Assembly: GCF_013204795.1 (NCBI RefSeq)
Contig: NZ_JABMKW010000008.1
Location: 372,001 to 436,000, forward strand
Direction of reading: 5' to 3'
Length of the DNA: 64,000 bases
Source of the DNA: Pedobacter panaciterrae
GTDB taxonomy: Bacteria > Bacteroidota > Bacteroidia > Sphingobacteriales > Sphingobacteriaceae
The translations under genes were made by a program, and so were the position numbers. Below the pieces are notes generated by a model that did no database searches, was not told the DNA's origin, and was given only the letters and a program-made list of their open reading frames with translations. Shown in pieces: positions 43,878 through 53,900 of the stretch (the first letter of the stretch is position 1; every line of letters starts with the position of its first letter).

Positions 43878-44617
43878 TGAAGCAGTTTATCATCATCATA
43901 TTTATATTATTACAAGGCACTTTGCTTTTTGCTCAGAAAGAGAAGAAGTATATCCATAAAGGGAATCAGCTGTATCAGGAAAAGAAATATGCTGAGGCCG
44001 AGGCGAGTTACAGGGAATCGGTAGATAAATCGAAGGCTTCTGTGGAGGGAAACTTTAATCTTGGGGATGCTTTGTATAAGCAGAAGAAATTTGATAATGC
44101 TGCTCAGAAGTTTACAGATATTGCATCATCATCTGAGAATAAAGCGGTTAAGGCCAAAGCATATCACAATCTGGGCAATTCATTACTAGAGTCGAAAAAG
44201 CTGGAAGAAAGCATCGAAGCCTATAAAAAATCATTGATCAATAATCCTAAAGATGATGAGACTAGGTATAACCTGGCTTATGCGCAGGAAAAGCTGAAAC
44301 AACAGCAGCAACAACAGAATAAGGATAAAAACAAGGATAAAAATAAAAAGGATCAGGATAAGAAAGACCAGAACAAAGATCAAAATAAGGATAATAAGGA
44401 TCAGCAAAATAAGGATCAGCAGAACAAGGATAAAGACAAGCAGGATCAGGATAAAAAAGATCAGAAAGACGGACAACAGCCGCAACCTGATAAATTATCG
44501 AAAGAAGATGCTGAAAGAATGCTTGAAGCCTTAAAGAATGAGGAAAAGAACACTCAGGATAAGCTTAAAAATAAAAAAGCAAAAGGTGTAAAAGGCCGTA
44601 TTGTTAAAGACTGGTAG
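43877..44617 (+). CDS. batC: BatC, tetratricopeptide protein with a long Lys/Asp/Gln/Asn tail
   Basis: The 246-residue protein has a signal peptide, then TPR units (YIHKGNQLYQEKKYAEAEASY, KAYHNLGNSLLESKKLEE and SLINNPKDDETRYNLAYAQE). From about 140 to 207 it is low complexity, made of K, D, Q and N only, clearly repetitive, and disordered. The last part (about 210-246) is charged. Bat systems usually have such a TPR adaptor that docks on the VWA proteins. First base shared with batB; 21 bases before batD. Confidence 0.9.
   Translation: MKQFIIIIFILLQGTLLFAQKEKKYIHKGNQLYQEKKYAEAEASYRESVDKSKASVEGNFNLGDALYKQKKFDNAAQKFTDIASSSENKAVKAKAYHNLGNSLLESKKLEESIEAYKKSLINNPKDDETRYNLAYAQEKLKQQQQQQNKDKNKDKNKKDQDKKDQNKDQNKDNKDQQNKDQQNKDKDKQDQDKKDQKDGQQPQPDKLSKEDAERMLEALKNEEKNTQDKLKNKKAKGVKGRIVKDW
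44299..44490 (+). repeat. Low-complexity repeat tract inside batC
   Basis: The DNA repeats short words such as AAGGATAAAAA, GATCAGGATAAG and CAGAACAAGGAT, coding for irregular tandem KDKN/KDQN/KDQQ units. It could vary in length between strains by slippage. Confidence 0.65.
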
Positions 44618-44638
44618 ACTGAGTATTTTTGCGCTAAA

Positions 44639-46471
44639 ATGAAAATGAAACACTATATATTGTCGGTATTACTGCTGTGGACAAGCGCCTTGTTTGCCAA
44701 TGGAATAAAATCTGGTGCCCAGGATGTAAAAGTTACTGCATCGGTAAGTAAAAGTGTGGTGGGTACAGGAGAGGCATTTGAAATTAGTTTTTCTGTAAAT
44801 GGCAATATAGAATCGTTTAATCCACCAGCCCTTAATGGCTTTCAGGTCGTTGGGGGGCCAAATCAATCCTCAAGTTATTCATCTATTAATGGAAACACAA
44901 CAGCCAGCATGTCTATTAGTTATGATCTTGTTGGGGTTAAAGAAGGTGAATATATTATAGGACCGGCACTTGTTGTTGTGAATGGAAAACAGGTTAAGTC
45001 AAACTCTGTTAAAATAAAAGTAGTAAAGGGTAAGGCTGTACCTCAAGGGAATCAGCGAAATGCGGTACCTCAGGGAGATAAGGTTGCGGAAGGAAATAGT
45101 ATAGACATTTCAAAGCGGTTATTCCTTAGAGCGGTTGCAAATAAAACCAATGTTTATATCGGGGAGCAGTTTTCAGTTTCCTATAAATTATATACCAATA
45201 TTGATCTGGTAGACAATGCGCTTGATAAATTGCCGGATTTTAATGGTTTCTGGAGTCAGGAGATCAAAAATAACAGCCAAAATGTACAGTGGGAGATCGA
45301 AACTTATAATGGTGAAAAATACCATGTTGCAACCCTGAAACAGATTATTCTTTTTCCGGAGCGTTTTGGCAAGCTCACGCTCGATCCTTTGGCGATGACT
45401 TTTGTGGTAAGGCAAGCTGCACCTTCAAATGATCCTATTGAACAGTTTTTTGGAGGTTCTTATAAGGATACAAAATACAAGATTAAAAGTACACCAATTA
45501 CCATTAATGTGAAACCTTTGCCGGAAGCAGGCAAACCAGAGGGTTTTAATGGGGCCGTTGGAAACTTTTCTATTGGGGCTAACTTAGATAAATCATCAGT
45601 TAAAGCCAATGAAGCATTAAACTATACCCTTAAAATTACCGGATCAGGTAATTTAAAGTTGTTAAAGGCTCCGGAATTAACCCTTCCGGCGGATATAGAA
45701 AAGTATGATCCAAAGGTAAACGATGATATTAAAGAGACCATGACCGGTGTTTCCGGCAGTAGGGAGTATAGCTATTTACTTATCCCAAGGCATGAAGGCA
45801 ATTATACAATTGAACCGTTAAAGTTCTCTTATTTTAATCCAGCAACGGGAAGATATGTGAGCCTCACATCCGGATCATTTCCCGTAAAGGTGGCAAAAGG
45901 CGACCCAGGTTCAAATGTTACCGCTTATGCAACAGGTGGACAGCAGGATGTTAAAACGCTGGCAAAGGATATTGCTTATATTAAAACAGGAAACCCTGGT
46001 TTAACAAAAGATGGCGAAGGCTTTTATGGTTCAGCTTTATATTATATGCTCCTTTGTACAGGTCCTGTTCTATTTTTAGCGGCATTTGGATATAGAAAAT
46101 GGTATAGAGAAAACAACAGAGATGTTATAAAGGTAAAGGGTAGAAATGCCAACAAAATTGCAGCTAAACATCTGGCCAGTGCCCAGAAGCAATTGATCAG
46201 CGGAGATAAAAAAGCTTTTTATGAGAACGTATACAGAGGATTGTATGGTTATTTAAGCGATAAATTAAATATCTCTGCCGCGGATTTAAATAAAGAGAAT
46301 ATTGGGGAACAGCTTAAGTTAAGGACTGTTAATGAATCCATAATCGATCAATTAACAGATACGCTAGACCTTTGTGAAATGGCGAGATATGCACCTATTT
46401 CTGGTATATCTGAGCAAGAAGTATTTGATAAGGCGAAAACTATTATTAACGATATAGAAGACAATGCATAA
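44639..46471 (+). CDS. batD: BatD, oxygen-tolerance membrane protein
   Basis: A 610-residue protein: signal peptide (VLLLWTSALFANG), a large periplasmic region with repeated beta-sandwich units (VTASVSKSVVGTGEAFEISF near the N terminus, SIGANLDKSSVKANEALNYTLKITG later), a membrane segment near 463-482 (LYYMLLCTGPVLFLAAFGY) and a cytosolic tail of about 125 residues. That order matches BatD. The family binds the other Bat proteins at the envelope. The first in-frame ATG is used; a second is two codons later. Overlaps batE by 8 bases. Confidence 0.92.
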   Translation: MKMKHYILSVLLLWTSALFANGIKSGAQDVKVTASVSKSVVGTGEAFEISFSVNGNIESFNPPALNGFQVVGGPNQSSSYSSINGNTTASMSISYDLVGVKEGEYIIGPALVVVNGKQVKSNSVKIKVVKGKAVPQGNQRNAVPQGDKVAEGNSIDISKRLFLRAVANKTNVYIGEQFSVSYKLYTNIDLVDNALDKLPDFNGFWSQEIKNNSQNVQWEIETYNGEKYHVATLKQIILFPERFGKLTLDPLAMTFVVRQAAPSNDPIEQFFGGSYKDTKYKIKSTPITINVKPLPEAGKPEGFNGAVGNFSIGANLDKSSVKANEALNYTLKITGSGNLKLLKAPELTLPADIEKYDPKVNDDIKETMTGVSGSREYSYLLIPRHEGNYTIEPLKFSYFNPATGRYVSLTSGSFPVKVAKGDPGSNVTAYATGGQQDVKTLAKDIAYIKTGNPGLTKDGEGFYGSALYYMLLCTGPVLFLAAFGYRKWYRENNRDVIKVKGRNANKIAAKHLASAQKQLISGDKKAFYENVYRGLYGYLSDKLNISAADLNKENIGEQLKLRTVNESIIDQLTDTLDLCEMARYAPISGISEQEVFDKAKTIINDIEDNA

Positions 46472-47237
46472 TCGCTTGAACCACTTTTTTTACAGTTTTA
46501 TACTGCTGGTGATATCGCCTTTGTTTTTGTGTGCCAAAGGGAATCCGGAGGCGCTGTTTGCGAAGGGTAACAGTCAGTATGCGAAAGCACAATATAAAGA
46601 GGCTGCACAATCTTATCAGGAAGTGTTAAATGATGGGTATAAATCAGCTGAGGTATATTTTAACCTGGGTAACGCCTACTATAAAATGGGAGAGATGGCA
46701 CCTGCTATTCTTTATTACGAAAAGGCATACAAAGTTACGCCAGGAGATCAGGAAATTAGCTTAAATCTTCAGCTTGCTAACTTAAAGATTGCCGATAAAA
46801 TAGAATCAGTACCAGAATTTTTTCTGACGAAGTGGTGGAAATCTTTCTTTCTGTTTTTTTCTGCACAAGCATTATCCGGGTTCGCAGTTGCGTTTTTACT
46901 GCTGGGTTTTGCTTTATTGATTGTTTACCTTTTTGCCATTTCGATCTCAATTAAGAAACCAGCTTTCTACGCTGGTATAATTCTACTTGCTCTGGGACTG
47001 TTATCCATTTTTATAGTAAGCACACAAAACAGTTACCTTAATAGTAGCAGTCAGGCTATTGTATTTAATGGCACCGTGAATGTAAAGAGTGGCCCTGATG
47101 ACAAGTCAAAGACACTTTTTGTGATTCATGAAGGAACCAAAGTTACCATTAAGCAAAACGACAACAACTGGATTAAAGTAGAGTTGCCTAATGGAAACAT
47201 TGGTTGGGTTGAGGTTATTGCCGTAAAGGAAATTTAA
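46464..47237 (+). CDS. batE: BatE, TPR and SH3-domain membrane protein
   Basis: The 257-residue product has a signal peptide, TPR repeats (AQYKEAAQSYQEVLNDGYKS, YFNLGNAYYKMGEMAPAIL), two membrane segments around 130-155 and 165-185, and a C-terminal bacterial SH3-like domain (GTVNVKSGPDDKS..., VTIKQNDNNWIKVELPNGNIGWV). This matches BatE, the last subunit of the aerotolerance operon. SH3b domains bind peptidoglycan or peptides, so it may link the complex to the cell wall. It is the final gene of the eight-gene operon. Confidence 0.91.
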   Translation: MHNRLNHFFYSFILLVISPLFLCAKGNPEALFAKGNSQYAKAQYKEAAQSYQEVLNDGYKSAEVYFNLGNAYYKMGEMAPAILYYEKAYKVTPGDQEISLNLQLANLKIADKIESVPEFFLTKWWKSFFLFFSAQALSGFAVAFLLLGFALLIVYLFAISISIKKPAFYAGIILLALGLLSIFIVSTQNSYLNSSSQAIVFNGTVNVKSGPDDKSKTLFVIHEGTKVTIKQNDNNWIKVELPNGNIGWVEVIAVKEI

Positions 47238-47266
47238 ACCTTTCTAAAATCAACAATTAATTCATT

Positions 47267-47668
47267 CTATTTTGTTTCCGGATGTTCCTTCCCATTGTGG
47301 CAGGTAATGCAGGAAATTGCTAAAAGAGCTTTTCCATCTTTGTCTTTACTGCCAATCGGGTGAAAATATTTTTTATTAATCTTCATTGTCATACGCATCA
47401 TATCTCTGGCAGTTTCTTTTTCCGGTTTTTCATCGCTGGCAAAATCTAGTTTTTTAGGATCGTCTTTTCTTGCTGCATGGCAGAAGTTACATTTTACTCC
47501 TAAGGCTGTTTTAAAGCCATCCATAACTTCTTTAAGCTGATCATGACTGATGTCTTTAGGAAGAACCTTCAGGTTTGTAGGCTTTTCGTCGGCCTGCGGC
47601 ATAAATGCGCTTAGCATAACGACTGTACTTAACAATACAGATAATGTGATGGTTTTTTTGTAGGTCAT
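47267..47668 (-). CDS. Secreted di-heme c-type cytochrome
   Basis: The 133-residue protein has a signal peptide (TLSVLLSTVVMLSAFMPQA) and two heme-attachment motifs, C60-N-F-C63-H64 and C120-I-T-C123-H124. The spacing and the VLPKDISHDQLKEVMDGFKTALGV opening resemble the photosynthetic reaction-centre cytochrome-like family (cytochrome c subunit), many members of which occur in non-photosynthetic Bacteroidota. It likely carries electrons in the periplasm; its partner is unknown. Single gene, convergent with batE. Confidence 0.87.
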   Translation of the reverse strand: MTYKKTITLSVLLSTVVMLSAFMPQADEKPTNLKVLPKDISHDQLKEVMDGFKTALGVKCNFCHAARKDDPKKLDFASDEKPEKETARDMMRMTMKINKKYFHPIGSKDKDGKALLAISCITCHNGKEHPETK

Positions 47669-47803
47669 TTTGAGAAGTTTGATAAACTAATATACTAAAT
47701 ATCAATTAAAATATATTCAGGTAGAAGAGTTGAGAAGTATAATCGTTACAAAGAATTATATTTACACCTTCTGACTACAACGGGACTATTACAGTTAAAT
47801 AAA

Positions 47804-49513
47804 ATGAAACATAAAAAACGCCTCTACTATTTTGTTATATTAATTTTACTTGTGCTTTTTGGTAGTTTTCTGTATTTCAAACCGGTGCTCAAAACAATGG
47901 TTGTTAATGAATTTAGAGATAGGTCGTATGAGAAATTAGTTGGTGTATATGATGAAAAGAAAGATGTTCCGTCTGATGTGATAAACAATATTAAACACGT
48001 ATCGATTAAATGGAAATCTTTTGCATTAAGTTCTAATAGGAAAGCTTTGCAAAATGCAATAGTAGAAAATAAGAACGTTCTGATTACTATTGAGACCTGG
48101 CCAAGTTTTAATGCTGAAAGTATTTCTGTTCTTGATGAGGTTCTGAAAGGCAGCTATGATAAAGAGATCAAAGCATTAGCGAATGTAGCGAACCTGAGTA
48201 AAGGATCTGTTTTTGTACGGTGGAACCCGGAAATGGAAGTGCCTGTAAAACAATATCCCTGGCAGTATCAATCCCCATCAACTTATATAGATGCATTTAA
48301 CTACTTTTCGGTTCATTTAAAAAAACTTGCCCCTAAGGTTAAAATTGTTTGGGCTCCTACAGGATATCCAGGTGATTCAGAATTCTGGCCAGGAAAGAAT
48401 AATGTTGATTTAATTAGCATTGTACTAGGCAGTGGTGGAGAAAAATTATCAAACATATATCCTTCGAATTTAACTGATTTAGATAAATTAAGATTTAAGC
48501 TTCATAGACTCCGATTTATGGATAAACCCGTATTTATATTGTCTGCAGATGGGATGGGGAATGTTCAAAAAACAGATTCCATTCTTAAAAAGATTGAAGT
48601 AGAAAGAAACTTATATAAAAACACCATTTATTCGAGTGAAAACTTTAAGGAGCCATTTGTTAACAATCAAATCAGAAAGAATTTAGTCTTGGGTGTATTT
48701 GACCCTATGAAGAAACTAATAGATGAGCCGGAAATAGGTGTAGAGCATATATTTGTTGATTGGGGTGAAATACAACGAGGGGAATTTCTAAAGAAATTTA
48801 ATGAGATTATTACGAGAAAGCATGATGTTATTTTAACGATGGAACCTTGGAAAAGTACCAGTAATCTTCCTGATCCAAATGTACTGCAAAGTACGTTAAA
48901 CGGAAAATATGATAAAGAGATTTCTAAACTTTACAGCGTAATTGCCAATGTTAAACAAACCGTATACCTGCGCTGGGCACATGAAATGGAAATTCCTATT
49001 CATCGTTATACCTGGCAGAGCCAGGATCCCGTGGTATACATAAATTCATTCAGGTATTTTATGAATTTCTTAAAAGAGAAACCTAAAAATATTCAAAGAG
49101 TTTGGGGACCAGCTGGAGACAGAGGCTCGGCAGATTGGTACCCTGGCAACGATGTGGTTGATTATATCAGTATTGCTATATATGGTTTACCGGATAAAAA
49201 CATTACTGATGAAAATATGCAGGAGGCTTTTAGCAACATATTTCAACGTAAAAGCTATAGAATGAGGTTCTTCAATAAACCAATATTTATAACTGAGTTC
49301 GGTGTAAAGGGGTCGGAGAAATATCAGGATAGATGGTTAATAGACGCTGCGAAAACCATTCAAAACGACAAGCAGATTTTTGGTGCATGTTACTTTAATT
49401 TATACGACAATCCGAAAGCCTGGGGCCATATAAAAGCTCCTGATTGGAGCATAAGTAAAAACTCATTAAAGAAATTCAGTTCAGAACTGAAACAAAGTTT
49501 TACTTTAAAATAA
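47804..49513 (+). CDS. Membrane-anchored protein with two GH26-like domains, the first probably inactive
   Basis: The 569-residue protein has one N-terminal membrane helix (7-27) and two similar TIM-barrel halves, about 45-265 and 295-565. Half 2 has a full GH26-type active site: acid/base E394 in RWAHEMEIP and nucleophile E498 in FITEFG. Half 1 has E143 in RWNPEMEVP but the conserved His is Pro142, and the nucleophile position is Ser247 in FILSADG, so it should not hydrolyse. GH26 enzymes cut beta-mannan or mixed-linkage glucan. It sits ahead of a lipoprotein hydrolase and a synthase-hydrolase fusion, which points to trimming of an exported glycan. Start at the ATG 47804. Confidence 0.75.
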   Translation: MKHKKRLYYFVILILLVLFGSFLYFKPVLKTMVVNEFRDRSYEKLVGVYDEKKDVPSDVINNIKHVSIKWKSFALSSNRKALQNAIVENKNVLITIETWPSFNAESISVLDEVLKGSYDKEIKALANVANLSKGSVFVRWNPEMEVPVKQYPWQYQSPSTYIDAFNYFSVHLKKLAPKVKIVWAPTGYPGDSEFWPGKNNVDLISIVLGSGGEKLSNIYPSNLTDLDKLRFKLHRLRFMDKPVFILSADGMGNVQKTDSILKKIEVERNLYKNTIYSSENFKEPFVNNQIRKNLVLGVFDPMKKLIDEPEIGVEHIFVDWGEIQRGEFLKKFNEIITRKHDVILTMEPWKSTSNLPDPNVLQSTLNGKYDKEISKLYSVIANVKQTVYLRWAHEMEIPIHRYTWQSQDPVVYINSFRYFMNFLKEKPKNIQRVWGPAGDRGSADWYPGNDVVDYISIAIYGLPDKNITDENMQEAFSNIFQRKSYRMRFFNKPIFITEFGVKGSEKYQDRWLIDAAKTIQNDKQIFGACYFNLYDNPKAWGHIKAPDWSISKNSLKKFSSELKQSFTLK

Positions 49514-49568
49514 TTAAGTTTTAAGTGTTTGCAGGGATTTGTTATATTTAGCGTATTATAAACTTGGG

Positions 49569-50900
49569 ATGCTCTTAACTTTAAGAAAATATTTATTTTT
49601 TTTTCTCTTTTTAAGTACGCTGTATGCTTGCTCAGACAGCCGGTCAAAACGATCTGGTAAAGTTTTTATTGAGCAGAAGGACGGTGATTTTAAATTATTT
49701 AGAAACGGGAAACCCTTTGCTATTAAAGGCGCCGCCGGTTCTGAACATTTAGACCTATTGTCTGAACTTGGGGGAAATACCATCAAGACATGGGATACCA
49801 CCCACATCGACTCTATACTGAAAAAGGCAAACGAGGCAAACATTGCTGTCATCATTGGCTTACCAATACCTGAAAGCAAACACATGTACTTTTATAATGA
49901 CGATGCAAAGGTCGCCAGCCAATTTAAAGCGATAAAAAAGTTAGTTAACAGGGTGAAAGACAATCCTTCTGTACTAATGTGGTGTGTGGGTAATGAGCTT
50001 GTTTTTCCACATAAGCCCTCTTATAATAAATTTTACGGGGCATTTAATGATATCGTTGATATGATCCATAGTGATGATCCAGATCATCCGGTTACAACTA
50101 CTATGATAAACTTTCAGCGTAAAACGATCTTTAATCTTAAGATGCGAACCAATGTAGATATTATATCATTCAATATTTTTGGCAGAATAGAATCTTTAAG
50201 TCAAGAGTTAAAAGACTTTTCCTGGTTTTGGAAGGGACCTTATCTGTTAACTGAATGGGGCATTGATGGCCCATGGGACGGGACTGCGGAAACAGCCTGG
50301 GGTGCTAAGATAGAGCAAACAAGTACAAAAAAAGCTGAGCAATATTATTCCAGATATAAAGAGAAAATGCCTGTAAATGACGGAAGATTGCTGGGCTCAT
50401 TTATTTTTTACTGGGGACAGAAACAAGAAACCACACATACCTGGTTTAGTATTTTTGATGATGCAGGAAACAAAACGGAAGTAGTAGATGCTGCCGAAGC
50501 TATCTGGAAAGGCAAGCCATTGACCACCACAGCACCAAAATTAAACTATATGCTCCTGAACAGTAAAGGGGCAAAAGATGATATATTTCTAAAGCCAAAT
50601 GAGAAAAATACCGCAGAAGTATTGATGTTAAACGGTGATGTCAATGTTAAAAGAATTGTTTGGGAAATTTATCCTGAAGATTGGTATAAAATCAACAATG
50701 TAAACAACACTAAAAAACCTTTACTTATTAAGGGGCTTATTGAGCACACTCAGGATTTGAAGGTTATCTTTAATACTCCAATTAAAGAGGGACCGTATAG
50801 AATATTTGCAACAGTTTATGACGATAAAGGTTATGTGGCAACATGTAATACACCATTCTACGTATTAAAAACAGATGAAGATAGTAGAGCCAGTAATTAA
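49569..50900 (+). CDS. Lipoprotein glycoside hydrolase, GH2/GH5-like TIM barrel
   Basis: I start at 49569 (MLLTLRKYLFFFLFLSTLYAC), since this puts the lipobox LYAC with Cys21 at a normal place; the frame begins upstream at 49539. The 443-residue mature lipoprotein has a TIM-barrel (about 45-310) with acid/base Glu143 in WCVGNELV and nucleophile Glu229 in LLTEWG, the GH2/GH5 (clan A) arrangement, and a C-terminal beta-sandwich region (about 330-430). Without the usual N-terminal sugar-binding domain of GH2. Located at the inner or outer membrane facing the periplasm. It overlaps the fusion gene by 26 bases. Confidence 0.75.
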   Translation: MLLTLRKYLFFFLFLSTLYACSDSRSKRSGKVFIEQKDGDFKLFRNGKPFAIKGAAGSEHLDLLSELGGNTIKTWDTTHIDSILKKANEANIAVIIGLPIPESKHMYFYNDDAKVASQFKAIKKLVNRVKDNPSVLMWCVGNELVFPHKPSYNKFYGAFNDIVDMIHSDDPDHPVTTTMINFQRKTIFNLKMRTNVDIISFNIFGRIESLSQELKDFSWFWKGPYLLTEWGIDGPWDGTAETAWGAKIEQTSTKKAEQYYSRYKEKMPVNDGRLLGSFIFYWGQKQETTHTWFSIFDDAGNKTEVVDAAEAIWKGKPLTTTAPKLNYMLLNSKGAKDDIFLKPNEKNTAEVLMLNGDVNVKRIVWEIYPEDWYKINNVNNTKKPLLIKGLIEHTQDLKVIFNTPIKEGPYRIFATVYDDKGYVATCNTPFYVLKTDEDSRASN

Positions 50901-53900
50901 TCCAACGAGAAAACAGACTTTCACTTTACGCTTAATGATTGTCATTGGCATGCTTTGCATGGCTTTGTTTCTTAGGGAGCTGTTTTTAACTGATGCCGAA
51001 AGTATTCCATTATACTGGATGTTGATGGCCACACTAATTTTCATGTGCCTTAAAATAGTGCACGAATGGATACATTACTTTTATATAACTGTACCGGATA
51101 CACCTAAAGCGGAAAAGATATATACCGTTGATATATTTACGACTTTCTGTGCCGGAGAGCCTTATGAAATGATTAATGAAACATTAATCGCTATTAAAGC
51201 AATTAAATATCCCCATAACACCTTTTTATGCGATGAGGCCGATGATCCTTATCTAAGAAAAATATGTGAGGAACTCGGTGTAGTTCATGTTACCAGAATA
51301 AAGAAAATCAATGCAAAGGCCGGGAACATCAATAATGCATTAAAGCAGTCATCAGCAGAACTTTGCGTGGTATTGGATCCCGATCATGTTCCTTTTCCGG
51401 ATTTTCTGGACCCAATAGTAAGCCATTTTAATAATCCTGAGGTTGGATTTGTGCAAATTGTACAATCCTATAAAAATTATGACCAGAGTTTAATAGCCAA
51501 GGGAGCGGCACAGCAGACATTTCAATTCTATGGCCCGATAATGATGACCATGAATAAATATGGAACTGTGCTTGCTATTGGAGCAAACTGCACTTTTCGA
51601 CGTTCTGCATTGGATTCTATCGGTGGGCACGCAGCCGGATTGGCAGAAGACATGCACACTGCGATGCAGTTACATGCAAAGGGTTGGAAATCAGTTTACG
51701 TTCCTGCGGTATTGGCAAGGGGCTTGGTGCCAAGTACTTTATCTGCATATTATAGTCAGCAATTAAAGTGGTCGAGAGGTGTTTTTGAACTATTGGTTAC
51801 TTCCTATCCCCAGTTATTCAAGAATTTTACCTGGCAGCAAAAGCTGCATTATGGTATTATACCAATGCATTACCTATCGGGTGTCATTTTTCTTATTAAT
51901 TTTTTGATACCAATATTTTCTTTGGTTTTTAATACCAGTCCTATAAATATCGTTTTCTTTAATTTCATAACAATTAGCTTCCCGCTGGTGATGTCAATAA
52001 TCCTGATAAGGCATTTTGTACAGCGATGGGTAATGGAAGAAGAAGAGCGCGGATTCCATGTAGTTGGGGGGTTGTTAATGATAGGGACATGGTGGATATT
52101 TATTATTGGATTATTCTACACGATTTTACGCAAAAAAGTTCCTTATAACCCAACGCCGAAAGATGGTAGGGATGAAAATAACTGGAGTTTAAATATTCCC
52201 AATATAGCAGTAATAGCAATCTCTCTCTTTTCAATTATATTTGGATTATATAAAGACTGGAACCCTTACAATTTGATTATGGCGGGGTTTGCAGGACTTA
52301 ATTGCATTATATTGTCGTTTACAATTGTTGCAAGCAGACAAAGTCAATTCAGGAAGTTAAAGAGGAAAGTACCAGTACTAAACTCAACAATGAGTTATGT
52401 TTCGGAATTTAAAGCGCGCTTCTGGAAACTCAGGAGAAAAATATATAGTGGAGTTAGGAGTACTGCATTAATGATTACCACACTTATTGTTTGTGGGGCG
52501 ATCTATTTTGTAAATACGCGCTCTGGCAACGAGGTAAAACCACTGCCTTATAATTATAATAAAGACATATTTATTTCAGGGATATTTGCCCCCGAAAAAA
52601 GCAACGGGTTAACTTCTTTAAAGCTTGTTAAGCAATACGAAATTCAGAGTAAATTACATTTTGGTATAGTTTCTCTTTACATTCCATGGGGAGATCATGC
52701 TGAATCTATGCTGCCCAACTCACTGATAGATTCAATTTACAAATCAAACGCTATACCAATGATTAGTTGGGAACCATGGCAAAGTTTATTTGATAAAGTA
52801 AAAAGTTTTGAGGAAGGGCAGAAAGAAGAAAAGGTGTTCTCACGTATCCTAAAGGGTGATTATGATGATTATTTAAATGCTTTTTCTAAGCAAATAAAAT
52901 CGCTTAAACGCCCTGTTTTTATTCGGTTTGCCCACGAGGCAGACAATCCACAATATCCGTGGTCTGCTAAAGGAGGGAATAGTGCAGAAGAGTTTAAAGA
53001 TGGCTGGAAATACGTTCACGACTATTTTAATAAAAATGGTGCCTATAACGCGATATGGGTTTGGAATCCCTGGAAGTCTGATGCGGTGTCGGGATATTTT
53101 CCTGGAAGGCCATATGTGGATTGGATAGGTGTTACTAATTTAAATTACGGTACTAGAAATGGTAGCAATAGTTGGTACAGTATGGAGCAGCTTTATCAGC
53201 CATTCCACAAAAATCCTTTATTCAAAACTGATTTACCTGTTATGCTTGCGGAAATGGGATCGTTGCCAGCTGAGGGTAAGCAAGATCAGTGGTTTCAAAA
53301 TGCGTTTAAAAGCATTAGACGTAAATTCCCGGAAATTAAAGCAGCTGTATTCTTCAACAGTAGCTTAGATAGAAACACGATAGACACAGCTATTGGCAAG
53401 CCTCTGAATTGGAAAATTGAAGATTTTACCAAAGTAGGTTTGGCATTAAAAAAATACAACAAAAAGCGAAGCTGGATAAATTATCCAAATGGTATTGAAA
53501 CTGCTGTAAACAACACAGAAAGTTCTACAAAAAATATAAACACTCAGGTTTTATCAGAGATAAGAGGGGTTAATTATGCAAAAGGTCAGATATGGTCTAC
53601 CAATTACCATGCTTTAAAGAAGAAAGAAATTGTAGCTGATATTTTGGAAATGAAAAAAGTAGGCTTCAATACGATCAAGTATTTTGGGCCAAGTGTATAT
53701 GACCGAAATGTATTAAATGTTGCTGAAGATAATGGACTTAAAGTAGCCTACAGTTATTGGCTGCCGGATAATAGTGACTTTATTGCCGACAGAAAAGCTT
53801 TAGATAGTTATGCGGATAAAGTGTTAAATACTGTAGCAGAATTAAAGGGTAGAAAAGACATCATTTTATGGAATATTGCAAATACGCCTCTGCGTAAACT

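Noticed and set aside
44231..44485. Minus-strand frame of 84 Leu/Ile-rich residues
   Set aside because: It is the reverse frame of the batC low-complexity tract; the repetitive hydrophobic pattern follows from the K/D/Q/N codons on the other strand, with no start context or conservation.
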